The notes: generated by a model not told the origin, from the letters alone. 34,509 nt of DNA from UBA5794 sp964196275 (GCA_964196275.1 CAXMSN010000069.1:1-34509); one strand, 5' to 3'. Counted from the stretch's first letter, positions 1 to 8,833 are shown. Numbers and translations: made by a program.

Positions 1-39
1 GTCGGTGGTCATGCGACGCCCCACGTGGTGTGTTCTATC

Positions 40-70
40 GTGGCCTCTGCGTGCTTCGGGTTGAGGCCAC
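40..70 (+). other. Inverted repeat in the leader of the hmu region
   Basis: Arms GTGGCCTC (40-47) and GAGGCCAC (63-70) form a perfect 8-bp stem with a 15-nt loop. Two more small palindromes follow: CGGGTAACCCG at 96-106, and TCCGAC/GTCGGA at 164-180 with a 5-nt loop. The stretch 13-224 has no convincing gene. It lies upstream of the membrane protein and haem importer genes, so it could hold regulatory sites. No known riboswitch was recognised and there is no T-tract for a terminator. Confidence 0.35.
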
Positions 71-224
71 TGGACAGTGTATGCCCTACAACGGGCGGGT
101 AACCCGTGACATTCCGTCAGTAGTCACCTGTTGAAACCCATGACCCTGTCCGGAGGGCCAATGTCCGACTGTCTGTCGGAAGATCGGGGTGCTTTCCTTG
201 CCGAGGCACCCGTTCTGAGGATTG

Positions 225-971
225 ATGGACACCAACCCGATTCACTATCTCCCGATCATCACGACCGCGATTGCTATCGCGTTCACCCTCGTGCTGTATC
301 GCAAATGGACTGAGAACCGGTCTGCCCGATATCTCATGTGGTGGATGATCGGCGTGGCCCTCTATGGACTCGGAACCCTGGCCGAGTCGATCGTGACCGT
401 GTTCGGCTGGAGTGAACCCGCCTTCAGGCTCTGGTACATAACTGGCGCGTTGCTCGGAGGCGCCCCTCTTGCGACCGGCACGGTGTACCTGTTGCTCTCG
501 AAGAAGAGGGCGGACCGGATCGCGACAGCGCTCATTTCGTACATCGCAGTGGCAGCGGTTCTCGTCCTCGTGACCCCGGTGCTGTCTGAACTCGCAGACC
601 CCAATGCGCTTTCCGGTGAGGTAATCGGATGGCGGTTCGTCCGCTTGCTCTCGCCGCTCATCAACCTCTACGCCGTCGTCTTCCTCATCGGCGGTGCCAT
701 CTGGTCTGCATGGAGTTACTGGAAGAGGGGCAACGCCCCATCGCGTGTGCTCGGGAACATCCTCATCGCCATGGGTGCGATCCTTCCCGGTATCGGTGGC
801 GGGTTCGCACGTGCCGGCGTCGTTGAGATGCTGTACGTAGGCGAACTCCTCGGACTGATCCTGATATGGATGGGCTTCCGCGTGATCACCCAGGATGATG
901 TACGTTCGATCTACGACACACAGCGGATCGCAAACGATGCGTCCGCTCGATCTCTCACAGAATCTCACTGA
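225..971 (+). CDS. Seven-helix integral membrane protein, unknown function
   Basis: The 248-residue protein has about seven hydrophobic segments, beginning near residues 6-23 and followed by regularly spaced helices to about residue 215, then a short polar tail. I chose ATG 225, which follows a TGAGG ribosome-site-like stretch at 216-220, over the TTG at 222. The gene ends 25 bp before hmuT and on the same strand, so it is probably co-transcribed with the haem importer. I recognise no catalytic or ligand-binding motif. A role in haem or metal handling is inferred only from position; it could equally be a seven-helix sensor or scaffold. Confidence 0.75.
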   Translation: MDTNPIHYLPIITTAIAIAFTLVLYRKWTENRSARYLMWWMIGVALYGLGTLAESIVTVFGWSEPAFRLWYITGALLGGAPLATGTVYLLLSKKRADRIATALISYIAVAAVLVLVTPVLSELADPNALSGEVIGWRFVRLLSPLINLYAVVFLIGGAIWSAWSYWKRGNAPSRVLGNILIAMGAILPGIGGGFARAGVVEMLYVGELLGLILIWMGFRVITQDDVRSIYDTQRIANDASARSLTESH

Positions 972-996
972 TCTACAACATGGAGAACGATTCACA

Positions 997-2022
997 ATGA
1001 AATCAAAACTGCTGATCACCATCGGCGTGATGGCGATGGTCCTTGCGGCCTGTAGTTCGTCTGACGACGCTGAAGAGGCGAGTACCACAACAACCGTCCA
1101 ACAAGAGACGACGACGGTCGCACCCACGACGACCGCCGCACCCGTCACCACAACTGTCGCGGAGGAAGCGGTGGACCGAACTTTCACCGGTGCTGATGGC
1201 GTGGAGACGAACGTCTCAGATGCGTCGCGGATCGTGTCATTGAACGGCGATCTCACCGAGATCATCTTCGAACTCGGTCTCGGTGACAGCGTTGTGGGCA
1301 TCGACGTGACGACGACCTTTCCGCCCGAGGCAGTAGCCATGATCGAACGGGGGGACGTCGTTGGGTTCGGCCAAACACTCACACCCGAGGCGGTACTCAG
1401 GTTCGCACCGACGCTCGTTCTCGGGGACCAGACGATCGCCCCCGAGGACACCATCACACAGCTTCGCGCAGCGGGAGTTCCGGTTGTGATCCTGACCTCT
1501 CAGACGACCCTTGACGGCGTGCTTGTCAAGATCGGCGAGGTCGCGGAGATTCTCGATGTTGAGGCTGAAGGCGTGGCCTTGAGCGACAGGGTCGGAGCCG
1601 AGATCAAGACTGCGGTCGATCTCGCTGCGACCGTGGAAGGACAGCAACCGATCGCCTACATCTACACACGTGGTCCACAGCTGAACCTTCTCTTCGGTGC
1701 GGGCATGCCAACTCAGGCGATGATCGAAGGTGCGAACGCGTTCGACGCGGGCGTCGGCCTTGGGATCTTTGGCCCGGCACCGGTGACTCCTGAGGCGCTC
1801 CTCGCCGCAGCGCCTGAGGTCATCGTCCTTCCGGAGGCCGGAATCGAGGCGTTTGGAGGTATCGAGGCGTTCAAGGAACTTCCGGGGATAGCGGACACAC
1901 CTGCCGGCAAGGCTGATGCGTTCCTCATCTATGACGAGGCCTACTTCTTCAACCTTGGCCCGAGGGCGGGCATGGCTCTCCTCGAGTTCGTGATGGACCT
2001 TTATCCAGAACTGGCCGGTTGA
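997..2022 (+). CDS. hmuT: Haem ABC transporter substrate-binding lipoprotein (HmuT-like)
   Basis: This is the binding protein of an ABC importer, held outside the membrane as a lipoprotein. ATG 997 is preceded by GGAGAACG (982-989), and the 341-residue product starts with a lipoprotein signal (VLAAC, Cys19). A Thr/Ala-rich linker follows to about residue 65. The rest is a TroA/BtuF-type fold, opening with RIVSLNGDLTEIIFELGLGD, which is typical of the HmuT subgroup. The stop overlaps the TTG start of the permease by 3 bases, indicating translational coupling. The family carries haem, but cobalamin or siderophore binding proteins share the fold, so the substrate is likely rather than proven. 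Confidence 0.85.
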   Translation: MKSKLLITIGVMAMVLAACSSSDDAEEASTTTTVQQETTTVAPTTTAAPVTTTVAEEAVDRTFTGADGVETNVSDASRIVSLNGDLTEIIFELGLGDSVVGIDVTTTFPPEAVAMIERGDVVGFGQTLTPEAVLRFAPTLVLGDQTIAPEDTITQLRAAGVPVVILTSQTTLDGVLVKIGEVAEILDVEAEGVALSDRVGAEIKTAVDLAATVEGQQPIAYIYTRGPQLNLLFGAGMPTQAMIEGANAFDAGVGLGIFGPAPVTPEALLAAAPEVIVLPEAGIEAFGGIEAFKELPGIADTPAGKADAFLIYDEAYFFNLGPRAGMALLEFVMDLYPELAG

Positions 2023-3050
2023 GTTCACACACCGACCTCGGCGTCAGTGACCCCTTCGAGACGAAGCGGAGGGTCACGTGGGCGGTGCTGATCGTGTTGG
2101 CGATCGGTGCGGTGGTGCTCGCTGTTTCGACGGGAACCGTCCCGGTCCCGCTCGGCGACGTCGGCACGATCCTCGGATCCAAGCTCGGTCTTTCCGATCC
2201 ACCGGGTGGCATTGCTGAGGCAGTCGTCTGGAACATCCGAATGCCAAGGCTTGTCGTCGGTGTCGCCACAGGGGCAGCGCTTGGTGTGGTTGGGGCAGTG
2301 CTCCAGGGTGTCCTCCGCAACGACATGGCTGATCCACACCTCCTCGGGATAGGCCCAGGTGCCGCGATCGGCGCTGCGATCGGTGCGAGCGCTGGCGGCA
2401 CGCGCGGCGCCATAGCGGGTGGAGTATTTGCTGGAGTACTCACTGCGTTCGTTCTCAGACGCCTCGCCGCGGGACCAACCGTCGATCGCACACGCATCAT
2501 CCTGTCCGGTGCCGCTCTCAGCCTTGCTTTGGGGGCGTGGGTGGGCTTCGTTGTCTTCGGCGCCGATAGGGGTTCGGTGCCCCCGCTTGAGTTCTGGCTC
2601 TTGGGCAGCCTCTCCGCTGCGACGTGGTCGACGGCAAGCACACTTGCGGTGTTCGTTCTGTTCGGCGTCGTAGGGATGTTCACAGCTCGACGCACGCTCG
2701 ACGTCCTCGTCCTCGGAGAGAGGGAGGCTCGATTTCTCGGCGTCGACACGTACCTGGTGACGACAGTCCTCCTCATCGTTGCAGGAGCAACCGTCGGCGC
2801 AACGGTTGGGGCCGTCGGGGTGATCGCGTTCGTCGGCCTGCTCGTCCCGCTGGTCGTGCGCTTCGGTGTCGGGCCTTCGTATCGGCACATCCTCCCTGCA
2901 TCCGTGGTGGCTGGAGCCATCTTCATCGTCGCCGCAGACGTGGTCGCCAGATCCGTAATGCAACCTGTCGAGATCCCGGTGGGCCTCGTCACGGCCGCGG
3001 TCGGGGGCCCGGTGTTCCTCTGGTTGATCGGAAGGCGCACGAATGTCTGA
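2019..3050 (+). CDS. hmuU: Haem ABC transporter permease (FecCD family, HmuU-like)
   Basis: This is the membrane channel subunit of the importer: 343 residues with about ten hydrophobic helices, the usual size for FecCD/BtuC permeases. The family signature is visible as NIRMPRLVVGVATGAALGVV near residues 70-90, followed by the QGVLRNDMADPHLLGIGPGA type segment where BtuC-like permeases carry the conserved NPLA/P region. The start is TTG 2019 inside the hmuT stop. No strong ribosome site is visible, which fits translational coupling. The gene ends 8 bp inside hmuV, so T, U and V form one tight operon. Confidence 0.88.
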   Translation: MSSHTDLGVSDPFETKRRVTWAVLIVLAIGAVVLAVSTGTVPVPLGDVGTILGSKLGLSDPPGGIAEAVVWNIRMPRLVVGVATGAALGVVGAVLQGVLRNDMADPHLLGIGPGAAIGAAIGASAGGTRGAIAGGVFAGVLTAFVLRRLAAGPTVDRTRIILSGAALSLALGAWVGFVVFGADRGSVPPLEFWLLGSLSAATWSTASTLAVFVLFGVVGMFTARRTLDVLVLGEREARFLGVDTYLVTTVLLIVAGATVGATVGAVGVIAFVGLLVPLVVRFGVGPSYRHILPASVVAGAIFIVAADVVARSVMQPVEIPVGLVTAAVGGPVFLWLIGRRTNV

Positions 3051-3834
3051 GGCACTCCTGACCGCCACCGGTGTGTCGTATGTCATCGATGGCGCCCAGT
3101 TGGTTGACAGCGTCGATGTAGAGGTGCCTCCGGGCGAGTTGCTTGCTGTTCTCGGCCCGAACGGTGCCGGAAAATCAACCTTGCTGTCTCTGCTGAGTGG
3201 TGACCTTGTACCGAGTGAAGGCGCGGTGTACTACTCGGCGACGGCGACTTCGACCCTTGGCGATTCCGAACGCGCCGTCAAGCGGGCGGTCTTCTCCCAG
3301 CGGGCTCCAATCGATGTCCCGTTCACCGCTCGGTCCGTCGTGTCGCTCGGGCGGTATCCGCACCGACATGACGATTCGTTCACGCCTGAAGAGGATCTTG
3401 CGTTCGTCAGTTCGGCGATGGAGACCACGGACACAAGCGGTCTCGCGAACCGCACCTACTCGACACTCTCAGGTGGCGAGAGAACCCGTGTCGCGATCGC
3501 CCGCGTACTTGCTCAGGCAACACCGATCGTTCTGCTCGACGAGCCGACGACCGCTCTCGACGTGTATCACCAGGAACGGATCCTCCAGATCCTGAGAGGC
3601 GTGGCAGACGAGGGGAGAGCCGTGGTCGTGGTTCTCCACGATCTCAACAGCGCCGCCACCTATGCAGACCGTCTGATGGTCATGGCCGGTGGCCGTGTCC
3701 TGACGCAGGGCCCTGTGGAAGAAGTCCTCGACGCCGAGTTACTCACCGACGTATACGGACTCCCGATGGCCGTGGTCGATCATCCCCTCAGGCAGGGAAA
3801 GATCGTTCTGGTCGACGATCAGACCAAGCCGTAG
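3043..3834 (+). CDS. hmuV: Haem ABC transporter ATPase (HmuV-like)
   Basis: This is the ATP-hydrolysing subunit that powers haem import, 263 residues and cytoplasmic. Walker A is GPNGAGKST at residues 38-46, the Q-loop is around Gln86, the ABC signature LSGGE is at 142-146, Walker B is IVLLDE at 162-167, the D-loop is around 172, and the H-loop His lies in VVVLHDLN. LGRYPH near 102-107 resembles the short motif common in HmuV/BtuD-like ATPases. ATG 3043 overlaps the end of hmuU. The gene ends 29 bp before the end of the convergent anion transporter; no clear terminator hairpin is visible between them. Confidence 0.9.
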   Translation: MSEALLTATGVSYVIDGAQLVDSVDVEVPPGELLAVLGPNGAGKSTLLSLLSGDLVPSEGAVYYSATATSTLGDSERAVKRAVFSQRAPIDVPFTARSVVSLGRYPHRHDDSFTPEEDLAFVSSAMETTDTSGLANRTYSTLSGGERTRVAIARVLAQATPIVLLDEPTTALDVYHQERILQILRGVADEGRAVVVVLHDLNSAATYADRLMVMAGGRVLTQGPVEEVLDAELLTDVYGLPMAVVDHPLRQGKIVLVDDQTKP

Positions 3835-3863
3835 GACGTACTACGTACTACCTGGTTCTCCCC

Positions 3864-5591
3864 TCAGATGATCCCAAACACCTCCCAGATTCTTGTGACA
3901 ACGAACACGAGCAGGACGATGCCTACGAGGTCAAGGAGGATCCCCTTTCGGAAGATCTCACCAGCGTTGTAGAGGCCCGTCGAGTAGGCGATCATCGTTG
4001 GCGGCGTTCCGACGACGAGAGCGAAGTCGACAGACGAAGCGATGGCTACGACGATCACCAACCCGGTCGTGCTGACGCCGAGGACGCCCGAAAGCGGGAT
4101 GGCAAGAGGAATGAGGATGGCGGCCGACGCTGTGTTCGACGCAACAGTCGTAAGCAGCAACGTGATCATCGCAACAGCCAAGACAGCGAGAACGTCTGGC
4201 ACATCGACGAGCGCGGTGAGCCTTGTCGCCAGATAGTCCGAGGTTCCCGTGCGAACGAGGTAAAGACCGAGCGTGAGGCCACCACCGAAGGTAAGGAGGG
4301 CCTCCCACGAGATGTTGCCGAGGTCCTCAGGAATCAGCCTGCCAAGGATGAACAACACCACGGCTCCGGCGAGCGCGACGATTCCGGCATGAACTCCGTG
4401 GATCGTCTGGGTCATCCATCCAGCAACGACACCGCCGAACACGATAAGTACGACAAGCTGGTCTCTGGTTGGCCGGCCCAGTGCCCGCCTCTCCTCTTCC
4501 GCTATGGTCGCCGCCTCGACCAGTCGTTCGGCGTCGACGCTGACTTTGCTCCTCTTCCACAGGTAGGCAGCCATGATCGGAACGAAGATCACCACCATCG
4601 GCAGTCCAAAGGCGAACCACTCGACGAACGAGATCGTTCGGCCGCCGAACCCATCGAGGAACTCGATCGCTAGCTGATTGGCAGGTGTGCCGATGGCGCT
4701 TCCCACACCGCCGATTGTCCCTGCGTAGGCGATGCCGAGTATCAGCGCCCTCCGAAACCCCGTGTCCGCAAGCGGAGCGGTGACCGCGATCGCTATGGGG
4801 ATCAGGAGAGCTACCGCGGCTGTGTTCGACATGAACATCGATAGAACTGCCGTGACAGTGAGCATCGTCATGAACAATCCGAAGGCTCTCCGACCAGCCC
4901 GAGCGGTGATCGACACGGCTATGTAGTGATCGAGTCCGCAGCGCTGCATCGCTTCGGCCATGAGGAAGCCTGCGAAGAAGAGCACGATGATCGGGTTGAA
5001 GAACGGCGTTGTGGCATCGGCAGCGGTTGCGATGCCACCGAACACCAATACCACGGGGATGAGCAGGGACGTGACGAAGAGTGGAACGGCTTCCGAGACC
5101 CACAACACGACGACGAATCCGAGTAAGCCAAGGACGAACGCTGAATCGACCGGTGGCCGACGGAGCGCCTGGAGATGTTGTTCGACCTCGTCCCAGCCGA
5201 GTATTGGGATGAGTTCATCTGCATCGTCGGAAAGAGTGACGGTGATCGTGATCGCCGTCACATCCGGCCGGATCGCCTCACCATTGTTGGTGACAGCAAC
5301 TGTCGCAACAACCTCGCTGTCTACGGGTACACCGTTCGGAAATGTGAGCACTATCTCGATGGCGCCGTCGGAGCCGCTGATGGAGATCTCGTCTGTCGGG
5401 CCTATGGCTATTGGTTCGCTGATGACTGCGTTCCCGAGATAGGAGAGGGTTGCGCTTCCTTGCCCCGGCTCCCAATCAGCAGGTGCGAGCAGTGACAGCA
5501 GCCACCCTGCGATCACGGCGAGGAGCAGGAAGCCAAGTCGACGCACGTTCAGAGCGTGGCTCCTACTGTCGGCAGCGGTCGTGTCTGTCAC
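3864..5591 (-). CDS. DASS/SLC13-family anion (dicarboxylate or sulfate type) transporter
   Basis: This is a sodium-coupled anion transporter of the divalent anion:Na+ symporter family, 575 residues from GTG 5591. Both diagnostic SNT motifs are present, at residues 255-257 (MSNTAAVALLIP) and 485-487 (ASNTASAAILIP), each in a re-entrant hairpin. About eleven membrane helices are expected. Unusual is a polar, beta-rich stretch of about 100 residues (roughly 41-145) between the first helix and the core, with no hydrophobic segment, probably a small extracytoplasmic domain. The gene is divergent from the phosphate cotransporter (133 bp between starts). The substrate cannot be told from sequence; dicarboxylate, citrate and sulfate are all known in the family. 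Confidence 0.88.
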   Translation of the reverse strand: MTDTTAADSRSHALNVRRLGFLLLAVIAGWLLSLLAPADWEPGQGSATLSYLGNAVISEPIAIGPTDEISISGSDGAIEIVLTFPNGVPVDSEVVATVAVTNNGEAIRPDVTAITITVTLSDDADELIPILGWDEVEQHLQALRRPPVDSAFVLGLLGFVVVLWVSEAVPLFVTSLLIPVVLVFGGIATAADATTPFFNPIIVLFFAGFLMAEAMQRCGLDHYIAVSITARAGRRAFGLFMTMLTVTAVLSMFMSNTAAVALLIPIAIAVTAPLADTGFRRALILGIAYAGTIGGVGSAIGTPANQLAIEFLDGFGGRTISFVEWFAFGLPMVVIFVPIMAAYLWKRSKVSVDAERLVEAATIAEEERRALGRPTRDQLVVLIVFGGVVAGWMTQTIHGVHAGIVALAGAVVLFILGRLIPEDLGNISWEALLTFGGGLTLGLYLVRTGTSDYLATRLTALVDVPDVLAVLAVAMITLLLTTVASNTASAAILIPLAIPLSGVLGVSTTGLVIVVAIASSVDFALVVGTPPTMIAYSTGLYNAGEIFRKGILLDLVGIVLLVFVVTRIWEVFGII

Positions 5592-5711
5592 GTGGCGCGT
5601 TCACTTACGCATGCCGAGTCCACGACGTGGAGCTGCAAGCCGACCATGATCGAAAGTTAGTGCGCCCCGCGGACACCCACTCTCCGATGTGCCAGCGGAT
5701 TCACGCCGGCT

Positions 5712-5717
5712 TATGCT
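5712..5717 (+). promoter_or_regulatory. Candidate -10 box for a leaderless phosphate cotransporter mRNA
   Basis: TATGCT at 5712-5717 is followed by 7 nt and then ATG 5725. Transcription usually starts about 6-8 nt after a -10 box, so the mRNA would begin at or next to the start codon. No Shine-Dalgarno sequence precedes ATG 5725, which supports a leaderless start. No convincing -35 element was seen. Confidence 0.35.
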
Positions 5718-5724
5718 CGCGTCG

Positions 5725-7362
5725 ATGGAAACAGTCGATATCAATTGGTGGACCGTCGGCATCTCGTTCTTCGGTGGGCTTGCCATGTTCCTGTACGGCA
5801 TGGACAGGATGGTCGACACCCTCAAGGTCGTTGCGGGCGGTCGCCTGTCGACCGTCCTGAGGACACTCACCAAGAACCCTGTGGCTGGCATGTTGACGGG
5901 TGCCGGTGTCACCGCGGTGGTCCAGTCATCGTCTGTGACGACAGTCCTCACCATCGGTTTCGTATCTGCTGGTGTGATGGCCCTTCCGGCAGCTGTCGGT
6001 GTGGTGCTTGGCGCCAATATCGGAACAACCATCACGGGCCAACTCGTCGCCTTCAACCTGACCACCCTTGGCTTCGCTCTCGTGGCCGGTGGATACCTGA
6101 CGCGGTTCACGTCCAAGACGGTTCGGCGCAAGACCATAGGCAATGGCTTCATCGGCCTTGGCCTCCTCTTTGTCGGCATGACGGCGATGTCTGCAGCTGT
6201 GGAACCCTTGCGCGACTGGCAGCCTTTCGTCGATGCCCTCAGCGCGCTTGAGAATCCGTTTGTCGCCTTGGCCGCCGGTGCGCTGTTCACTGCGATCGTT
6301 CAGTCGTCGTCTGCGACGATTGCTGCCGTCATCGTGCTTGCCGGGACGGGAACGATCACTCCTGAGGTCGGCATTGCTCTGGTGCTTGGTGCGAACATCG
6401 GAACCGCCATAACCGCAGTGCTCGCCGCGATTGGCAAGCCCCCTGACGCAAAGCGCGTCGCGGCCGTGCACGTCTTGTTCAACGTCGTTGGAGCCCTCGT
6501 CTGGCTCCCCTTCATCGGCCTCCTCGCATCGTTCGTCCACGGGATCGGCGGAAGCACTGCCCGTCAGGTCGCGAACGCCCACACGATGTTCAACATCATC
6601 AACGCTGTGGCGCTTATCGGCTTCGCAAAACCGATTGCACGGTTTGTCGTCCGGATCATTCCTGCCAAGGCAGAGGTCGACGTCGGCTTGGCTCCGAAGT
6701 ACCTCGACGAGGACCTCATATCGATCCCCGACCTCGCGCTCGCGGCCGTGCGGAGGGAGATGGACCGCCTGGCGAGGCGGGTGACGCTGATGCTCAATGA
6801 GGCGTTTGCGGCGGTTACCGAGGGACCACAGGAGAGGATCGACAGCCTCCTCGAACTCGATGATGAACTGGACGAGCTCTACGACCAGACGATCACCTAT
6901 CTGGGACGCGTCGCTCAAGAGATGCTGACGAAACCTCATGTAAGCGAGCTCCGGCGCCTGATCTCGGTCGCCAACAACCTCGAGTCCCTCGGCGACCTGA
7001 TCGAGAAGGAACTCGTCGAATTGGCTCAGCACAGGCTTGACCAGGGACTCACTATCTCCGATTCTTCGCTGGCGGTCCTCGGATCGCTCCACACGACGGT
7101 TACGGACGCCATCGAGCATGTCGTCGAGGCATTCTCCAATGACGACGAGGTTGCTGCAGAGGCAGTCAGAAAGCTGAAGCCGGAGGTACGGAAGCTCGAG
7201 AGAGACGCGATCAGGCACCACACCGACCGCCTCACCGCACCCGAGCCGGACCGGATGGAGCTGTACCGCCTCGAAACGGATCTCGTCGAGGTATACAGAC
7301 GCATGTACGGGATGGCGCGGCGCATCGCCGGATATGTTTCAGCGGAGAACGGTGACAACTGA
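5725..7362 (+). CDS. Na/Pi cotransporter family protein with PhoU-like C-terminal domain
   Basis: This is a sodium-dependent phosphate transporter of the NptA/SLC34-like bacterial family, 545 residues. It has the inverted-repeat core of the family with two QSSS motifs (VVQSSSVTT near residue 67 and IVQSSSATI near 193), each followed by a GANIGT segment. After the last helix (about residue 330) comes a soluble, charged, helical region of about 200 residues resembling PhoU four-helix repeats. PhoU domains in this family are thought to tune uptake to phosphate status. ATG 5725 fits the leaderless -10 box; ATG 5713 and GTG 5689 are alternative starts. It is divergent from the anion transporter and convergent with the methyltransferase. 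Confidence 0.9.
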   Translation: METVDINWWTVGISFFGGLAMFLYGMDRMVDTLKVVAGGRLSTVLRTLTKNPVAGMLTGAGVTAVVQSSSVTTVLTIGFVSAGVMALPAAVGVVLGANIGTTITGQLVAFNLTTLGFALVAGGYLTRFTSKTVRRKTIGNGFIGLGLLFVGMTAMSAAVEPLRDWQPFVDALSALENPFVALAAGALFTAIVQSSSATIAAVIVLAGTGTITPEVGIALVLGANIGTAITAVLAAIGKPPDAKRVAAVHVLFNVVGALVWLPFIGLLASFVHGIGGSTARQVANAHTMFNIINAVALIGFAKPIARFVVRIIPAKAEVDVGLAPKYLDEDLISIPDLALAAVRREMDRLARRVTLMLNEAFAAVTEGPQERIDSLLELDDELDELYDQTITYLGRVAQEMLTKPHVSELRRLISVANNLESLGDLIEKELVELAQHRLDQGLTISDSSLAVLGSLHTTVTDAIEHVVEAFSNDDEVAAEAVRKLKPEVRKLERDAIRHHTDRLTAPEPDRMELYRLETDLVEVYRRMYGMARRIAGYVSAENGDN

Positions 7363-7400
7363 CTTCGATTTGACCCGTAGGCAAGGTGTGGTACTCGTGT

Positions 7401-8195
7401 TTACGCGGTGGCGGTGAACAGCAGCCGCTGGAGCTCACCTGATTCGATGGCATCTCGCGTGTCCTTGCGGCTTTGCAGCTTGTCGTCGAATACATCGTCG
7501 CCGAGGGCTGAGCGAAGATCGTCCTCAAGGTCTGCCGCAACGGACAGCCACCGAAGGGACATCGTGTGGAAGTCCTCGGTGACATTGGAGCATTCGATGG
7601 AGTGGAACCCTGCCTTCTCGACGATCGGCGTGTAGCCGCTGGACTCCGTAACGAAGCCACCGAACCCCTCTGCGGCATCGGAGGGAGCGTCATCGGTTGT
7701 CGATACGACGGAGAACGCGAGCCTTCCGCCTTGCTTCAGCACCCTCTTGCAGCCTCTCAACACGGAGAGCTTGTCAGGCAGTCAGCACAGGACGTCTGAG
7801 TGGGTGACCGCATCGAATGCCGCCTTGCGGAATGGAAGCTGAGAGCCGTCGGCATTGACCGCTTGCGCAGCGATGCTCTCGTCCGCGGCGCGCGCCCTGG
7901 CAACGGGCAAACCTTCTTTGGGCATGTCGGTGAGAACGACTTGGCATCCTGTCTCCTTGGCGAGGTACAGACCCGGCCAGCCTGCTCCTGTCCCGATGTC
8001 GAGCAGGACGGAAGCCGAGTCGAGACGCAGGTATTCCGCCAGACGTCTCGCATCTTCGATGTTCGTGTAGCCGTTCCCCCCATAGTCGCTTCCGAACACT
8101 CGCCGCTCGAGCTCGAGTACCGAGGACGACCCTGCGCCCGCGTAGTAAGCACCGAACCGATCGACCAACTCCTCATGTGAGAGATCGTCAGTCAT
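7401..8195 (-). CDS. Class I SAM methyltransferase with in-frame TGA (candidate selenoprotein)
   Basis: Read through one TGA (7782-7784), this is a 264-residue methyltransferase. Motif I is LLDIGTGAGWPG at about residues 64-75, the acidic end of strand 2 is Asp90 (VVLTDMP), motif II is NADGSQLPF near 114-122, and the motif IV-like strand is FDAVTHSDVLC at 127-137. Residue 138 is the UGA. The frame then continues into LPDKLSVLRGCKRVLKQGG, the normal next helix and strand, and runs to TAA at 7401. Nothing is missing around the UGA, and an SECIS-like hairpin follows it. Selenocysteine next to Cys137 is therefore plausible. A nonsense mutation or base-call error is the alternative. The methyl acceptor is unknown. 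The start is ATG 8195. Confidence 0.7.
7751..7771 (-). promoter_or_regulatory. SECIS-like hairpin after the methyltransferase UGA
   Basis: On the mRNA strand, CUCUC and GAGAG flank the loop CGUGUU. The stem can instead be drawn as AGC+UCUC paired with GAGA+GCU with one bulged G. The loop starts 17 nt after the UGA, and its second base is G. Bacterial SECIS elements typically put a small apical loop, with a G among its first bases, about 16-37 nt after the UGA. The stem is shorter than in the DUF3179 gene, so this is the weaker case. Confidence 0.45.
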
Positions 8196-8198
8196 CGG

Positions 8199-8259
8199 TC
8201 GCTTCGCTCCCTCGATCCCCCTTGATCGCTTCGCTCTCCCGTCCCCCTTGAAGGGGGAC
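8199..8259. repeat. Dispersed repeat: TCGCTTCGCTC pair plus 19-bp palindrome
   Basis: The 11-mer TCGCTTCGCTC occurs at 8199-8209 and 8226-8236, followed by the palindrome GTCCCCCTT-G-AAGGGGGAC at 8241-8259. The same plan (a CGCT-rich word, then CCCGTCC and a GC-rich palindrome) recurs at 25591-25627, so this is probably one member of a dispersed intergenic repeat family. It lies between the SnoaL-like gene and the methyltransferase start, both on the minus strand. There is no T-tract, so it is not a standard terminator. Confidence 0.65.
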
Positions 8260-8284
8260 GGCAACGTGAGGTGTCTTGCGGGTG

Positions 8285-8773
8285 CTAGTCATCTGATGCG
8301 TATTCGGGATGCTCGGTCAGGAATCGGTCGAGGCTGCGCCTTCCCGTGTCGCGCACCTTGCGCTTTGCGGAGGGTGACCAGCCGATCATGGTCCCCGTTG
8401 TTCCGAGCGCCATGCGCATCCATCGCCACAGGTCGAAGTCATCGGTGTGTTGGACGATCTTGCCGTCCGCAAAGACGAACGACGCATGGATCACGTTGAT
8501 GACGACGCGGCCGGTCGGCCCAAACGTGTATCGAGCCTCCCACTGGGCAGAGCCCCGGTCGGAATCTGCCGTGACATCGCTGAACGTGACCCTGAGGTCT
8601 TTGCCCTGATCGCAGAGCATGTGCCACATGGCTCGCGCCTCGTCACCGTGAAGATCGGTGAACACGGGATCCGAGAAGTGAACATCAGGGTGATAGCAGG
8701 CAGCCATCTCTGCATAGTTCCGCTCTTGGAACGCCGTATAGAAGGCGGTGATGGTCTCAGCGTTCTCGTGCAC
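8285..8773 (-). CDS. SnoaL-like / NTF2-like superfamily protein
   Basis: This is a 162-residue small alpha+beta barrel protein. The opening NAETITAFYTAFQERNYAEM and the following ACYHPDVHFSDPVF are the first helix and strand pattern of the SnoaL-like polyketide cyclase family. It ends in a basic tail. I prefer GTG 8773, which has GGAG a few bases upstream and puts the first helix at the usual distance from the start; ATG 8806 is the alternative. The open frame continues upstream to 9157 through repeats and across the permease 3' end, and that part is not coding. Family members range from isomerases to ligand binders, so no reaction can be assigned. Confidence 0.8.
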   Translation of the reverse strand: MHENAETITAFYTAFQERNYAEMAACYHPDVHFSDPVFTDLHGDEARAMWHMLCDQGKDLRVTFSDVTADSDRGSAQWEARYTFGPTGRVVINVIHASFVFADGKIVQHTDDFDLWRWMRMALGTTGTMIGWSPSAKRKVRDTGRRSLDRFLTEHPEYASDD

Positions 8774-8833
8774 CCGTTCTCCGTCGATCGGCAAGCGTCG
8801 AGCCATTGTGGCAGGTGGAGTGGCCGTACCAGC

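Noticed and set aside
1..12. Possible start (ATG at 12, minus strand) of a divergent gene running off the left edge
   Set aside because: Only four codons are visible, so nothing can be supported.
117..1457. Long minus-strand open frame across the haem importer region
   Set aside because: It overlaps the membrane protein and hmuT genes, has no family motif and has low-complexity composition typical of an antisense shadow in GC-rich DNA.
3835..3863. Terminator between hmuV and the anion transporter
   Set aside because: The GTACTACGTAC-type repeat is short and no T-tract follows on either strand.
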